DNA of 64,000 nt from Pelodera strongyloides (taxonomy: Eukaryota; Nematoda; Chromadorea; Rhabditida; Rhabditidae): contig JAANDG010000101.1 of the NCBI GenBank assembly GCA_036852015.1, forward strand, positions 248,001-312,000, read 5' to 3'. A model generated the notes under the pieces. It saw nothing but the letters and a program-made list of their open reading frames with translations, searched no databases and was not told where the DNA came from. Position 1 is the stretch's first letter; the number at the start of each line of letters is the position of its first letter. Shown piece by piece: positions 12,801 to 30,175 of the stretch. The position numbers were made by a program, and so were the translations under genes.

Positions 12801-14679
12801 TTGCACGATAAATTCTAAGGGTGCTTATTGAATCATTTCATAATCGTTGACTGGTCGGGTCGATGTACTTGCGAGATACGTAACCGACGTGACGTAAATC
12901 ACATAACTTTTAGGGATCAATGATTTGTGTCATAATACTTGGCACGAAAATCATGCGGATGATTTAATTTTCATAGCGGCCTGCGTTACGTGCATAAGTT
13001 ACGCAACTAACTAATATAACTTACGTTTGCGTAACTTTTAGGAGTCGATGATTTGCATACATACAATGTGGAATGAACATTTTGGAATCTCGGTGGTGGA
13101 AGGGATGGCGGCTGGGACGATTATGCTGGCACATAATTCAGGTTTGCCTTTAGAAAAGTACTAAAGCCGTATTGTACCTAGTTTGGGAAATTTGCATGCC
13201 ATACGCATATCATATGTATCCTATGTAGTTTTTTGTTGCCCGTCCGAAGCTAAGCTTCCGGCACCAAGTTTACATAGGATGCATAGGATCTGCGTATCAC
13301 ATGCAAACTTCCCAAAGTAGGTACAATACTGCTTTATATATGTTATACGATGCTCGAATTGATTTGTTAATATTCCGAAGTATCTATATCTATTTATCAG
13401 GCTAATATTCTAATATTTTGCTTCAGTCGGTAATTTGTTACTGTTAATTACGATGAGCGCTTTTTAGGCGGACCCGCGAAAGATATCGTAGTGAGTAAGG
13501 GAAAGAATAGGCCTGTTGGATTTCTGGCAGACACAGCTGATGGTTGGTTATTCTTTATTTTCTTATTTTCGTGTGATCGGAAGGCCTAGAGACCTAGCCT
13601 AGCTATGAGCGGTAGCTCTTTAATCTATGACTTGGTTGGCGGTAAAGCACTGCTATAAGTCTACCATTCTGGTTTTTTACTAATGGAAGTATTCGTTACG
13701 CATTCGATATCAATTCGTTGTTACTGGCATTCTTTTTAATCTTCTTCAATTCGACGCGTAACAAATATCGTGTACGCCTCCTAGCTTTTCACTTTGCTGT
13801 GAAACATTTTGGCTTTACGTTTTACTGCGCGTAAAGATTTAAATCACCTTCGCATTTTTGTTGTCATAATACAGTAGTATTATTGAGTCATGACATTTTT
13901 TTACTCGTTTACTCGTATACAAATTCACCCCAGTTCCAAGCAATTTCCCTCACTGACCACTCATAATGAGCTTTTCACTTTGCTGTGAAACATTTTGGTT
14001 TTATCTCTTTGGATGAGCATAGATTTCACATTTTGATGCGCGTAATTATAATGTAATATATTTGTATATTATATCGCACTTCAGGATACCCGACTTATAG
14101 ACTTATTCACCGTTTGAGATAATTTTTCATATAATTCCCGAAAAATGACTATGTAGACTAGGTACAATTGTCTGTGTCAGCTGTGGCCGTATGCACGAAC
14201 AGTGCGAGTCCCCTTTTGGGTGAGTTTTGTCTCTGTTTCGCGTGATCCCTTTCTTTCTCTCACCTCCCACTGGGAGCTGGGAGCATATTCCCATTGTTCG
14301 TGCATACGGCCACTGTTTTGTTTTTAGTTCTTCTGGGGCCTATACGATGTATAAATATTGTATAGTGTATTATAAGCATCTTGCATCATGTTGCCCTATG
14401 TCTGTGTCACATTCTTATGTCATGGACAACGTGAAATTTTTTGATCAGAAATGAGTAATTCTAATTCGGTGAATAGTCCAGAGGTACTCTCTGTTTTCGG
14501 CCTATTGTCTCGTCATTTCAGAATACGTCGAGGCAATTATGCAAATTACGAAGCTCTCACCATCGGAGCGGGCCGCAATTAGGCTAAGGGCCCGCGAGGC
14601 GGTGGCCCGGTTTGGAGAGACCACCTTTGAGGAGGACTGGACCCGAGCTGTGAATAACCTGTTAGTTGATTGTATATAA
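5503..14679 (+). CDS. ALG11: ALG11, GDP-mannose:Man3GlcNAc2-PP-dolichol alpha-1,2-mannosyltransferase
   Basis: Fourteen exons: 5503-5558, 5657-5752, 8852-8921, 9168-9226, 9638-9849, 10105-10184, 10335-10417, 10799-10909, 11674-11803, 12167-12244, 12449-12520, 13042-13141, 13468-13542, 14522-14679. They total 1380 nt, 459 aa plus stop (human ALG11 is 492 aa). Residues 1-18 form a hydrophobic membrane anchor. The family hallmark [20 protein letters not shown] follows in exon 2, then [26 protein letters not shown] and [12 protein letters not shown]. The GT-B EX7E motif is E361 and E369 in [15 protein letters not shown], followed by the conserved [11 protein letters not shown]. The enzyme adds the fourth and fifth mannoses on the cytosolic face of the ER during N-glycan precursor assembly. 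Intron 2 is about 3.1 kb and repeat-rich. AATAAA at 15171 is a plausible polyadenylation signal. The start gives the expected N-terminal anchor. Confidence 0.97.
6247..6427. repeat. Dispersed repeat R, copy 1
   Basis: About 180 bp, nearly identical to 23374-23552 (TTGGCTTAGC..., TTTTTTGGAGGGGTTTGAAA, ending AAAACCGGCTTGACA). It lies in ALG11 intron 2. No coding content was seen and its class is unknown. Confidence 0.8.
6793..6851. repeat. (CT)n microsatellite
   Basis: Perfect CT dinucleotide run in ALG11 intron 2, flanked by looser pyrimidine-rich sequence from about 6750. Confidence 0.95.
7566..7642. repeat. Dispersed repeat fragment, copy 1
   Basis: Shares ATGAAAAGAAAGTAGTAT and flanking sequence with 59450-59520. 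It lies in ALG11 intron 2. Confidence 0.6.
8546..8672. mobile_element. Divergent TTAA-type inverted-repeat element
   Basis: The left end TAAAGCGGTAAAACAGCCGG then TTTTTGAAAC, and a right end ...CGTTTCAAACC...CCCTTTAA, resemble the ends of families A and B. It is degenerate, lies in ALG11 intron 2, and has no ORF. Confidence 0.5.
11059..11239. mobile_element. MITE family A copy 3
   Basis: Ends TTAAAGCGAAATACCGGCCG and (degenerate) GGTAGTTCGCTATAA, with the family core (GCATTCTTATG..., ATGCAAATGAACATAAATTA, ...AAATTAGCATA). It lies in the ALG11 intron between exons 8 and 9. Confidence 0.9.
13161..13335. mobile_element. Family D palindromic element, copy 1
   Basis: Arms CTAAAGCCGTATTGTACCTA...GGGAAATTTGCATG and CATGCAAACTTCCC...TAGGTACAATACTGCTTTA are inverted repeats separated by about 60 bp. 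The same layout is found at 39975-40145. It sits 20 nt after ALG11 exon 12. Confidence 0.85.
14183..14313. mobile_element. Family F inverted-repeat element, copy 1
   Basis: Terminal repeats GTGGCCGTATGCACGAAC...GTTCGTGCATACGGCCAC are perfect. Internal sequence is rich in CCCACTGGGAG-like palindromes. It lies in the last ALG11 intron. Confidence 0.9.
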
Positions 14680-15405
14680 GTTTTTGTAGTTTGTAGTTTG
14701 TTTCTGTCGTCTGTAGCTTGTAGCCCATGTGATGCGCTTGCCTTTATTGAATGAGTAACTGCCTATGTTTGTGATTAGTTTTGGGCCTTAGCTGGGTACT
14801 TTTGAGATTCTTACTTCTGACCTAACCATCTGACTTGAACAGTTTCAAATGTTTGTAATAATGTAATATAATGACTTTGGGGTATGCTTGTTTATTTTTA
14901 TTATTATTATATTATTATTAAGTAACTCCATGTAACATTTGTTGAAACTACCAATACGGTGGAGGTGAGTATTTGTGCGTATTTTACGCAAATCTTAAAT
15001 GCTTTGATACCTAGATTTTTCTACAAATAAGTATATGCTGTGATAGTGTGACTGTACACAATGTGGGTAGTTTTGTTGATTTATTACATTTTAATTCGCC
15101 TACGGGTCTAGAGTTAGTCGTTAATGGTTATTAAGGAAATTGTTGACTTTGATAGTTATTTCTTATTTCTAATAAACTTTTTTTTTTAAATATTCGCCTC
15201 GTTAAATATTATCGTTCGACGATTGGTGGGTTATTTTCCCACTGTGTACCTATTGATTTTGTATTGTTTATTTTATTTATCATATCAGATTACGTCTGTT
15301 TTATCAGCTTTATCTTGTTTTTTTTTCAGCATTATCCATTCGTGAATAGAATTCGTGCCCTACGGTATCTTTCAAGTAATTATCGATTATCCTGCTTCAG
15401 GTGAA
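14680..15405 (+). other. ALG11 3' UTR and ALG11-YKT6 intergenic region
   Basis: No coding signal. AATAAA occurs at 15171-15176. A pyrimidine-rich tract and AG at 15399-15400 end 5 nt before the YKT6 ATG. Confidence 0.6.
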
Positions 15406-18228
15406 ATGAAGCTCTACTCGGTTAACGTATTCCTGAAAAACCAGGATGGTACTGTAAAGGGATTGAAATCTGCATACGATCTGAGCAGCTTCAGTTTCTT
15501 CCAGAGGGGATCGGTCCAGGTACATATTAACGTATTATCTTCGTTTAGGAATATCAAGTTTTCAATCCGTGAATGTTGACTACTGTCTAGTCTTGTCTTG
15601 TTGTGCTGTTGGAAGCTTGGTTTTGATTGTACTGTGAGTTCTGACACTCTTTGTCGTGGTTTTCCTAATGGAACTATTTCGCAGCGTAGCTGTGAACGTA
15701 TGAACATTATGGTTACTGTACCCTTGAGGCAATGAGGGTTTTTCCTTTTAAAGCGAAATACCGGTAGGTTTTTGAAAGTACCCCTGCATTCTTATGCAGC
15801 CTATGCAAATAAACATAAATTAGAATAAAAATTCGAGCAAACTAGCATAGATACGTTAGAATTCAGTTGTCTGTTATGCGTTTCATAAACCCGGCCGGTA
15901 TTTCGCTTTAGTCTACGCTAGTTTTGGTGAATTTGATTTGTACATATAGCACTAACTTTATTCTAGCGTAGTGTACTAGAATTTACCTCTATGGTATTAT
16001 ATTAGTGCCTAATGTTTTTTGTTTTCAGGAGTTTATGCAGTTCACCGGCAAACTACTCGTTGAGAGGTCGGGAGTTGGGTCACGGTCGAGCGTTAAAGGT
16101 ATTTTGTTTAAAGAGAATATGTATATAGACACTTTTGACTATAAGCTTTGGGTTGGCATCCAGCTTGTGGCCGAGATATATAATAATATGAATGACTGCT
16201 TACGGAGAAATTTCTTCACTGCGAGAAACATTGCGTTTAAAGCGGCGAGAAAAATTTCAAAAATTCGTACTTACATGGTTCGTTAGCTGCCATTCCATAC
16301 AGCGTACTTAGAGGCCCAACTGTTTTTGCGTTAAATAGAACGCGAGCGACTTTCCAACAGTTTACCTTTTCACTTACGCACGTTCCTGCCTTTCAGGAAA
16401 CGTGAGTAAGTGAAATATCCGGGTTTGGCAACCTACAATTAAGCTACAACTAATGAGTTTACCAATGATCGAAGGGTTACGCTACGGTTTGTGGCGAAGA
16501 CTTGAATTCCCAATTATGCTTTCTTCTTTCAGAGAATGAGTACTTCCTTCATTGTTATGTGCGCGCCGATGGTCTATCAGCCGTGTGCGTAACAGATGCC
16601 GAGTACCAAGCACGCGTTGCCTTCACCTTCCTTACCCGGGTACTAGATGACTTCTCCAATAAGGTGCCGCAGAGTTCTTGGGTGAGCATTTTCGTGGAGT
16701 TGTTCCTTTTGGTTTTATCAAAAAATCGGAATATTGTTGAAACATAAAAGCATATAAAGATTTATTGAAACACTGTGGTATAGAGGACAAAATATGGTAC
16801 AAACTGGTAAATACAGGTTCACGAAAGCTTATGACTCCAATTTCTAGCGATTTACGGGGTATGTATTTGGAGCATGACCCTAGACCTAGCCGAACCTCGA
16901 GGTGCGACGTCAGTATAGTTGCACTTTAAAGCGAAATACCGGCCGGTTTTTGATCGTGGACAAATGAATTCTTACGTAAACGTATCTGTGCTAATTTACC
17001 CGTATTTAGCTCGATTTTTATTTTTATTTATGTTCATTTGCATAAGCTGCATAAGAATGCTGGTGTACTCGATGCGTTCCAAAAACCGGCCAATAGTTCT
17101 CTTTCATTTTTTGTGCATACCGGGAACGAATTTAGCGAATAGTCTGTTCGTCTGTTGTCCATCTGAGGCCATATGCACCACTCAAATCCCCAGGGGGATT
17201 TCCCCGTCTTTTTTTCTGCGTGTCTCACATTGGAATGCTATTTTCTGTCCCCAGGGAATGTTCCCCCGAGAGATTCGGAGTGATGAATAAAAATCAGATG
17301 TAAAATTGGCAGCCTCCAACTTGCACAACGCTAGGAAATCATTGAGCTGGATTAGGATATGGAACCGTTTTTCTTTATATTTATCTTGCAGGGTTGTATG
17401 CAAAGGGAGAAAGAAAGCGTACTAAATGTTTTTTTCCTTGCAGGTCGGTATACGAAGCGATAAGGACTGCACGTACGAGGGCTTGAGTGTTCTCCTCCAA
17501 CAGTGGCAGGAACCGGCCAAAGCGGACCCGATGACCCGAGTGCAGGTGGGAATTGATTTTCTGTTTATTTGTTTATCGGTTAAAGCGGTATAACAGCTGG
17601 TTGTTGAAAGATATATTTTGGAGGTTGTATTCCCACGTAGAATATGCGTGTTTTTGACTACACAGATGAGCACAGAAATGTGGATGCCGGGTATACGTGG
17701 AAAGAGATGGAGTACCGTTTCACACACAAACCACGTACCGTACCTCTTTAATGATCGTAATTGCCTTGCAGGACCAAGTAGAGGAGACGAAGATTGTGAT
17801 GCACGACACGATTCAAGCAGTGCTGGACAGAGGAGAGAAACTGGACGATTTGGTGAAGAAGAGTGAAAATCTGTCTGATCAGGTTAGTGGGAGAAGGCGT
17901 GTTTTAAAGCGGTATGGCACGTGGTTTTTAAACATATACCGGCAATACCGGACAACTATTACTTGCAAATTGTGTTCCAGTTGTACAATACCACGTGTTG
18001 TATCGCTTTATGATCGTAGGATTTGAAGGGATGAGGTTCCCACGAGGTCTTTTTTAATCCTTTATATAGATTCAATAAGTCAGCTTGTACTCTCAGTAAA
18101 GTAAATATAAATAAAAAGCTCAAACGTCGACTTCAACTTCAATAATTAATTCAGCAAGCTTTTCATTTCAGAGTAAACTGTTCTACACTCAAGCGAGAAA
18201 GATGAATAAGTGCTGCAACTACGTTTGA
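15406..18228 (+). CDS. YKT6: YKT6, prenylated longin R-SNARE
   Basis: Six exons: 15406-15519, 16029-16098, 16533-16681, 17444-17545, 17772-17882, 18172-18228. They total 603 nt, 200 aa (human YKT6 is 198 aa). The longin domain covers residues 1 to about 135: MKLYSVNVFLK, AYDLSSFSFFQRGSVQEF, SRSSVKE, CYVRADGLSAVCVTDAEY, RVAFTFLTRVLDDF. The R-SNARE helix follows (ADPMTRVQDQVEETKIV, MHDTIQAVLDRGEKLDDLV) and carries the zero-layer arginine in LDRGEK. The protein ends KMNKCCNYV: two adjacent cysteines placed as in the family CCAAX tail, for palmitoylation and prenylation. YKT6 acts in ER-Golgi, endosomal and autophagosome fusion and lacks a membrane-spanning segment, as here. The start is fixed by homology; an AG acceptor lies only 5 nt upstream. 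Confidence 0.98.
15748..15910. mobile_element. MITE family A copy 4
   Basis: TTAAAGCGAAATACCGG left end and CGGCCGGTATTTCGCTTTA right end, in YKT6 intron 1. Confidence 0.92.
16925..17105. mobile_element. MITE family A copy 5 (reverse orientation)
   Basis: TTTAAAGCGAAATACCGGCC end, with the internal core reversed compared with copy 3. The right end is decayed (CCAATAGTTCTCTTT). It lies in YKT6 intron 3. Confidence 0.9.
17165..17287. mobile_element. Family E inverted-repeat element, copy 1
   Basis: Starts GAGGCCATATGCACCACTC and contains GTCCCCAGGGAATGTTCCCC. The right terminus is degraded (GGAGTGATGAAT). It closely matches 47251-47369 and lies in YKT6 intron 3. Confidence 0.85.
17580..17750. 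mobile_element. MITE family B copy 2
   Basis: Left end TTAAAGCGGTATAACAGCTG and right end CAAACCACGTACCGTACCTC then TTTAA, in YKT6 intron 4. Confidence 0.75.
17904..18010. mobile_element. MITE family B copy 3
   Basis: Ends TTAAAGCGGTATGGCACGTG and ACCACGTGTTGTATCGCTTT, in YKT6 intron 5, about 20 nt after exon 5. Confidence 0.85.
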
Positions 18229-18270
18229 GTGTTGGTGAATTATTTGTTTTTATTGTTTCCTTTCCTCCTC

Positions 18271-18460
18271 TTAAAGCGAAATACCGGCCGGTTTTTGAAA
18301 CGTATTGAGTTCGAGTACACCAGCATTCTTATGCTGCATATGCAAATGAACATAAATTTGAATAAAAAATCGAGTAAATTCGAGCAAATTAGCATAAATA
18401 CGTAAGAGTACAGTTGTTCACGATCCGTTTTTTCAAAAAGCGGCCGGTATTTCGCTTTAA
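18271..18460. mobile_element. MITE family A copy 6 (near-consensus)
   Basis: Reads TTAA-AGCGAAATACCGGCCGG at the left and CGGCCGGTATTTCGCT-TTAA at the right, so TTAA flanks both ends. The core is typical. Confidence 0.95.
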
Positions 18461-18636
18461 CTTAAGTGTCGTCTTGAGATTTTTCTCTAATCTTTTTCTG
18501 TACGTTTAAAGCACTCGATCTGTCAGCCCACTGTTTCGATTGCCTTCTCACTGGTTCTCTTATTTTTAGTGCACAGTGATACTGAGGACACTGTATAGTT
18601 CTGTTTGTAGTTATGTTTGTAGATTGACCGGCATGT

Positions 18637-18799
18637 TTAAAGTGGTGTGACGCGTGGTTTGTTAAATGCTCTTGAAGGGTATTCCCGTTTATTGTGTGCC
18701 ATTCTATGCCAAAAATGCTCAGATGGCGTAGAAATTTGTATATAATACATGGGAATGCAATGTCCAGCAGTTTGGTGACCGCTTGCCATACCGCTTTGA
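18637..18799. mobile_element. MITE family B copy 4
   Basis: Ends TTAAAGTGGTGTGACGCGTG and TTGCCATACCGCTTTGAA. Confidence 0.8.
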
Positions 18800-19026
18800 A
18801 CCCAAGGGTGTTCTCCGGTATCGCTTGTGAGTATAACCGGACCACTTCTATTTATCTTTATGTTCTGTCAGTCGATTCTATTCCAAGTTTGTGCTATCTG
18901 TGATTCTGTAGTTACTCTTTTTAAGGTTTCTCCTTAATTTTTCTTATTTAAGGTTTCAAAGGTGCATCGTTATATTATTAAGATTATGTTATTACGTATT
19001 CGCACATTACTGAACACAGCCTGCTT

Positions 19027-19209
19027 TTAAAGCGAAATACCGACCGGTTTTTCATCGTGGTTAATTGCATCATTCTTACGTATTTGGTATTTATGCTAAT
19101 TTGCTCGATTTTAGCTCGATTTTTTATTCTAATTTATGTCATTTGCATAAGCTGCATAAGAATGCTGGTGTACTCGATGTTTCAAAAGCCGGCCGGTATT
19201 TCGCTCTAA
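19027..19209. mobile_element. MITE family A copy 7 (reverse orientation)
   Basis: Ends TTAAAGCGAAATACCGACCG and CCGGCCGGTATTTCGCTCTA, with reversed core. Confidence 0.93.
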
Positions 19210-19898
19210 CGCTCTTCTTTTTTTACGGTACAGAAACAGAGTAGGTGAAGTAGGAAGTTTACTCTTTTTTATATTTCACTAAATTTAATTTACTCGTAAC
19301 TGTTTGTTTAACCATTAAATAAATTAAACCCACTCGGTATAGTTTCGCTTACTTTTTTCCTTTGAACTTGGACCGAGTGTGACTAACATGCTTTTAGCTT
19401 CAGTATTCGCTATCTGATTTTCATATCGTAATTTTGTTTAGAATTGTGTGCCAACTTGTATATTGTAGTAAAGATGATACGGTAGATGTAGGAAATGAAA
19501 TATTGCTAGTCTTTCCTACTGTACATGAAAGGAATGAACTCCCAGAATAAATTATCTGTCTTGCCGTATTTTATGTTTTCGAAAGTAGTGATTATTGAAG
19601 AATTGAAGGCAATGTTTTGAGAAGTTAGGTGCGTACATGGCTGACTCCGCGCTGGCGTGCGGTCATTTAAGTCAAAAAGCACGCGTGCCGTCTTCAATGC
19701 GGCATGCGTGCTTTTTTTGGAAGCGGACGCATGGGCACGCGTGCCGCCTTTTTCGCAGTAACCGTGCATTTTGCAGTTTTGGGAAAATGCACGCTCGTAT
19801 TTTTTTTAATTTTCTACGAATTGTTGTTTATTTACATTTCTTTCCGTTTGCTGGTTTAATTTGCTTATTTATTGTTGTACTAATGTTTTGTTAAGCAG

Positions 19899-21106
19899 GT
19901 ATGACGAATATCAAGTGCCCACGAGCAACAAAGAGAGACAAACGGTGACACCAACGAAGAATGGGCTTTGGAAGAAGAATGTTAAGCAGTAAGTGCGTCT
20001 TCTTTACAATTAGCACAGCCGATACTTCGTTTTCTACATGAGTGTTACTAATATTGTCCATGGCATTTGTGGGTATTGAAGTATACACACTTTCTATCGC
20101 ATTTTAGTTATGAACATTGACTCCTTTAATTAGGACTACATCATTTTCAGTATTTTTTTTAGGTTGTTAAATGCCTCGGAACTTAACTTCCTGGTCGATT
20201 TATGAGAAGTACTCGATTTTCGTACTACGTAAGTTGTTTTCTTGTTGTGCCTAGCCTACGCACATTTTGGTCGTATGTTACCATTAGTTGTTTTTGCGGG
20301 TGTCGTATGACAGCCTGCTCATTTTTATTCACGTTAGTTAACCACCAAGCCAAAGCAACGTGCTTTTCTTGCAGAAAAAAAAACGATTTTTTTTTATATT
20401 TTCCGTTTCAGATCTTCGACTAGATCCACTCGACTATGTCCACTCCGATGCTCCAACTTTCCTCTTTCATCGCCAGGTACTTATTTTTTTTTCCTTAATT
20501 GCAGTGTTGTGCGGTAGTGTCCTTAATGATGTGGAAAGGTGTCGGTCGGCACCCGTCGTTAATTTTCTGAAGAAAAATGCATCATAGAACATTGCTTAAC
20601 ATTATCTATCTATACCAGAGATATCGAGTTATGCTGCGCCTTTTTCCGCCGTAGATATCGGATATCGCTCTGTAGTTGGCGTTTTACTTGGTATTGGTAA
20701 ATTTCTATTTAGTTCGCTCATGTCTGTTTCTTCCGCTCTTCGGCACATTAAGAAACGAGCGATGTTCTGCAGACTGGTGGAAGGCAAGATCCAGTGGAAC
20801 AGTATGATATGGGTAAGAATGTTTTATTTTTTGGTCTGTTAAAGAAACGTGCACAATTCCTCTAACATTGTACGCTGTCCACCGTATAGCATTAATGTAT
20901 ATTTGTGGTAAATAATGTATAGTCTTGGTAGTAGCATGCGATACTCCTCAGTTTCATTTCGAAACAAAAACGGTCTTGGGCATAATGTAGTATCGTGAGT
21001 CCAATATCACTGCCATGTGCACTATAGTCACGTAATAATAATCACGTAAGTGTTATTTTCAGATGTGCGGAGACAATTGAGACTTCCGGACCACATAACA
21101 AAGTAA
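19899..21106 (+). CDS. Unidentified gene, exon structure incompletely resolved
   Basis: Not recognised. Segments with exon character: 19899-19988 (YDEYQVPTSNKERQTVTPTK..., good acceptor, donor GTAAGT); 20163-20205, joining in phase and ending at a stop (LLNASELNFLVDL); and a consistent three-exon chain 20412-20476, 20773-20812, 21063-21106 reading DLRLDPLDYVHSDAPTFLFH, then GGRQDPVEQYDMD, ending QLRLPDHITK and a stop. AATAAA at 21324 fits a 3' end. I could not join the first pair to the chain in phase, so there may be two alternative ends, two small genes, or a missed exon. No first exon is certain; ATGATACG before GTAGAT near 19475-19482 would be in phase. The products are short, polar, and have no membrane segment. 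Confidence 0.4.
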
Positions 21107-22523
21107 TTCACAACCAGAAGCGAGGAAACCGTCGTAAAAGGGCTAAATGCCTAATTCATGTTCGAATCATGTGTTTCTTGTTCTCCCTTGCTTTTGTAGC
21201 CGAGCCTTTAGTGCCTTATTAAGTTTTGTATTATTAGGAGTAGCGCTCTTTCGAACTGATGAGTATATTGCTTCACTGTTAGCATTGTTTTTTGCTCTTG
21301 TATGACTTTCTAGGTGTGTTCCGAATAAATATATTGATGAATTATTGTTTTGTTGGTGTGGTTTGCATTGTTTTATTGATATAGTGATTTATTTATTGCT
21401 ATTTTGATATGTAGGCAGCGGGGGGTGCCTGCGCCAAATATTCATTTTCCGCACGTTTACGGCACTATGCATAAATAGCTGCCGCACGCGTGACCGGGAC
21501 TGTTCTGGTCACGCATGCAGTCCGTCGGACTGCACGCCAGCGGATTGAATGCCGCACGCGTGCTTCATAAATGACTGCACGCCAGCGAAGCGTGACCTGA
21601 GTAGATGTTGAGTTGGAAGGGAGACGTTTTGCAATTCGTGGAAGTTTCTGAACCAAACAGGGTAGTGACACCCCAGATATGGTCCCGATTATTTCCTCCA
21701 AAAGACCCGATGTGGCCCCGGGGACTTGATCGGAGCCATATCGGGTTTTTGATTTCCCACGAAGTTACTTAGGTGGGAGAAGGTAAGATTTACATAGATC
21801 AAGCAACGTCCTTTTTGACGTCTGACTGTGGTTATTGCTATAAAGTATAGGGATGTGAAGTACTTCACCTCGCAATGGGAGCGTATTTTTGTATTACCGA
21901 GAGATTTGTGAAGTGAATTGTACTTACATTAGCTGAAGTAGTGGGATTTTAATTAGTAATGCTGTACGCATAGTTTAACGAACTGTCTGTACTTCATAGA
22001 TTTCTGTCACTGTATTCTGTCGTATTGTTGGTTTTGATAATGAATAAACTATTTTTGAATTTTGATGTTCATTGATGAAGTATACAGTAAGACGTGTATG
22101 CTCATGACGGAAGAAACGTATCTAAAGTGATTTTTTCCGCAACGAGAACCTCCGCTCCGTCGCCGCGCAAAAAATGGGCGCCTGGAAGGTGTACTATTCC
22201 AGATGGGGCATCTGTGGCTGTGGCGCGCCTCTGCACTCCATTTAAAAAGGGCCACAGCGGCGCCGATGCGCAATTCGTAATTGCGCACCTTTTCGCGCAC
22301 ACATGGCAGTGACGGCGCGCCTGCCGCGCTCATCCGAAAAGGGAGCCACGGGTCACACAGGTGTCTTTTCGCGCACTCTTCGCGCTAGTCACTCGAATTA
22401 CATCGAATCTTGAGTAGTGAAGTCACAATAAACACATTTTGCTTTTCACAAAACACTCTTTTTCAGATTGTGCGAGCCGAGTGGTAGTTGATTAGGTTCT
22501 TTATTTTCTGTATATATTCTCTA
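21107..22523. other. Intergenic, with GC-rich repeats
   Basis: A likely polyadenylation signal lies at 21324. Two GC-rich islands (about 21465-21605 and 22130-22345) are full of CGCGCC, CACGCGTG and TGCGCACC-type motifs, like islands at 19640-19790, 26480-26630 and 29490-29680. ORFs across them are by-products of base composition. No gene is seen. Confidence 0.55.
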
Positions 22524-29325
<6,802 letters not shown>

Positions 29326-29494
29326 AGTGGTCCGATTTGGCGCCGAAGTGGCTCATGATTGGCTCCGACTGGCCCACAATTTATACATCTTGAGCGAAAC
29401 GTATCAATGTTTTTTGTAGCTACTATACTATTATTCAGGGTTGTGATACCTAGGGGAGCGTTTCTCCCAAGGTGATACTTTGAGCAAATGTCGC

Positions 29495-29660
29495 GCCCAT
29501 TTGGCGCACTTGTGGCGAGCCTGTGGCGTCCAGTTGGCGCACTTGTGGCGAGCCTGTGGCGTCCATTTGGCGCAAATGTGGCGAGCCTGTGGCGTCCAGT
29601 TGGCGCACTTGTGGCGAGCCCGTCGCGTCCCTCCAAAAAGTGCGCCACAGGCGCGCCAAC
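29495..29660. repeat. GC-rich minisatellite of about 33 bp period
   Basis: Four to five units of TTGGCGCACTTGTGGCGAGC then CTGTGGCGTCCAG, followed at 29640-29665 by an inverted partial unit (GTGCGCCACAGGCGCGCCAA). Because 33 is divisible by three, repetitive ORFs appear in several frames; they are not taken as genes. Confidence 0.9.
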
Positions 29661-30030
29661 TGGAATTGTACACTTTTTGGTATTCCTTGGAGGAAATCTT
29701 CCCTTTTATTTTGGCAACTGGGCGTATTTTTGTTGTGATATGTAAAGGTTAGTGAGTGTTGTATTACCCTGTAACATTGTGTATATTGCTGTCTTATTAG
29801 AATTAGACGGTCATCATATCGTAAGGCTACTTGAGAGTATTATTATTTATCGCTAGCGGCTAGCTATCATAGTCAAATATATATAAAAAAATTATATACT
29901 GGGAAACTCATGCATAAAAAAATTAAAGTTCAAATATAGTTCCATAAATTTTGTTGTAAAGGGGGGAGAATCCGTTAGTTTGTTTGCGTAACAGTTTTTT
30001 ATGTGAGCGAATATGCGTTTAATATTGGGT

Positions 30031-30175
30031 TTAAGCGAAATACCGGCCCATTCTTATGCAACCTATGCAAACGAACATAAATTAGAATAAGGAATCGAGC
30101 TAAATTCGAGCAACTTTGCATGTATACGTAAGAGTTCAGCTGTCCACGATGCGTTTCAAAAACCGGCCGGTATTG
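30031..30175. mobile_element. MITE family A copy 9 (internally deleted)
   Basis: Left end TTAAGCGAAATACCGGCC jumps directly to CATTCTTATG, missing about 35 nt of the usual left arm. Right end CAAAAACCGGCCGGTATT. Confidence 0.88.

Larger units (their letters stand above)
18229..19898. other. YKT6 downstream / intergenic region filled by MITEs
   Basis: Holds family A copies 18271-18460 and 19027-19209, a family B copy 18637-18799, and GC-rich repeat matter with CACGCGTGCCG motifs (19640-19790). No gene is recognised. Upstream exons of the next, unresolved gene may hide near 19470-19490. Confidence 0.6.
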
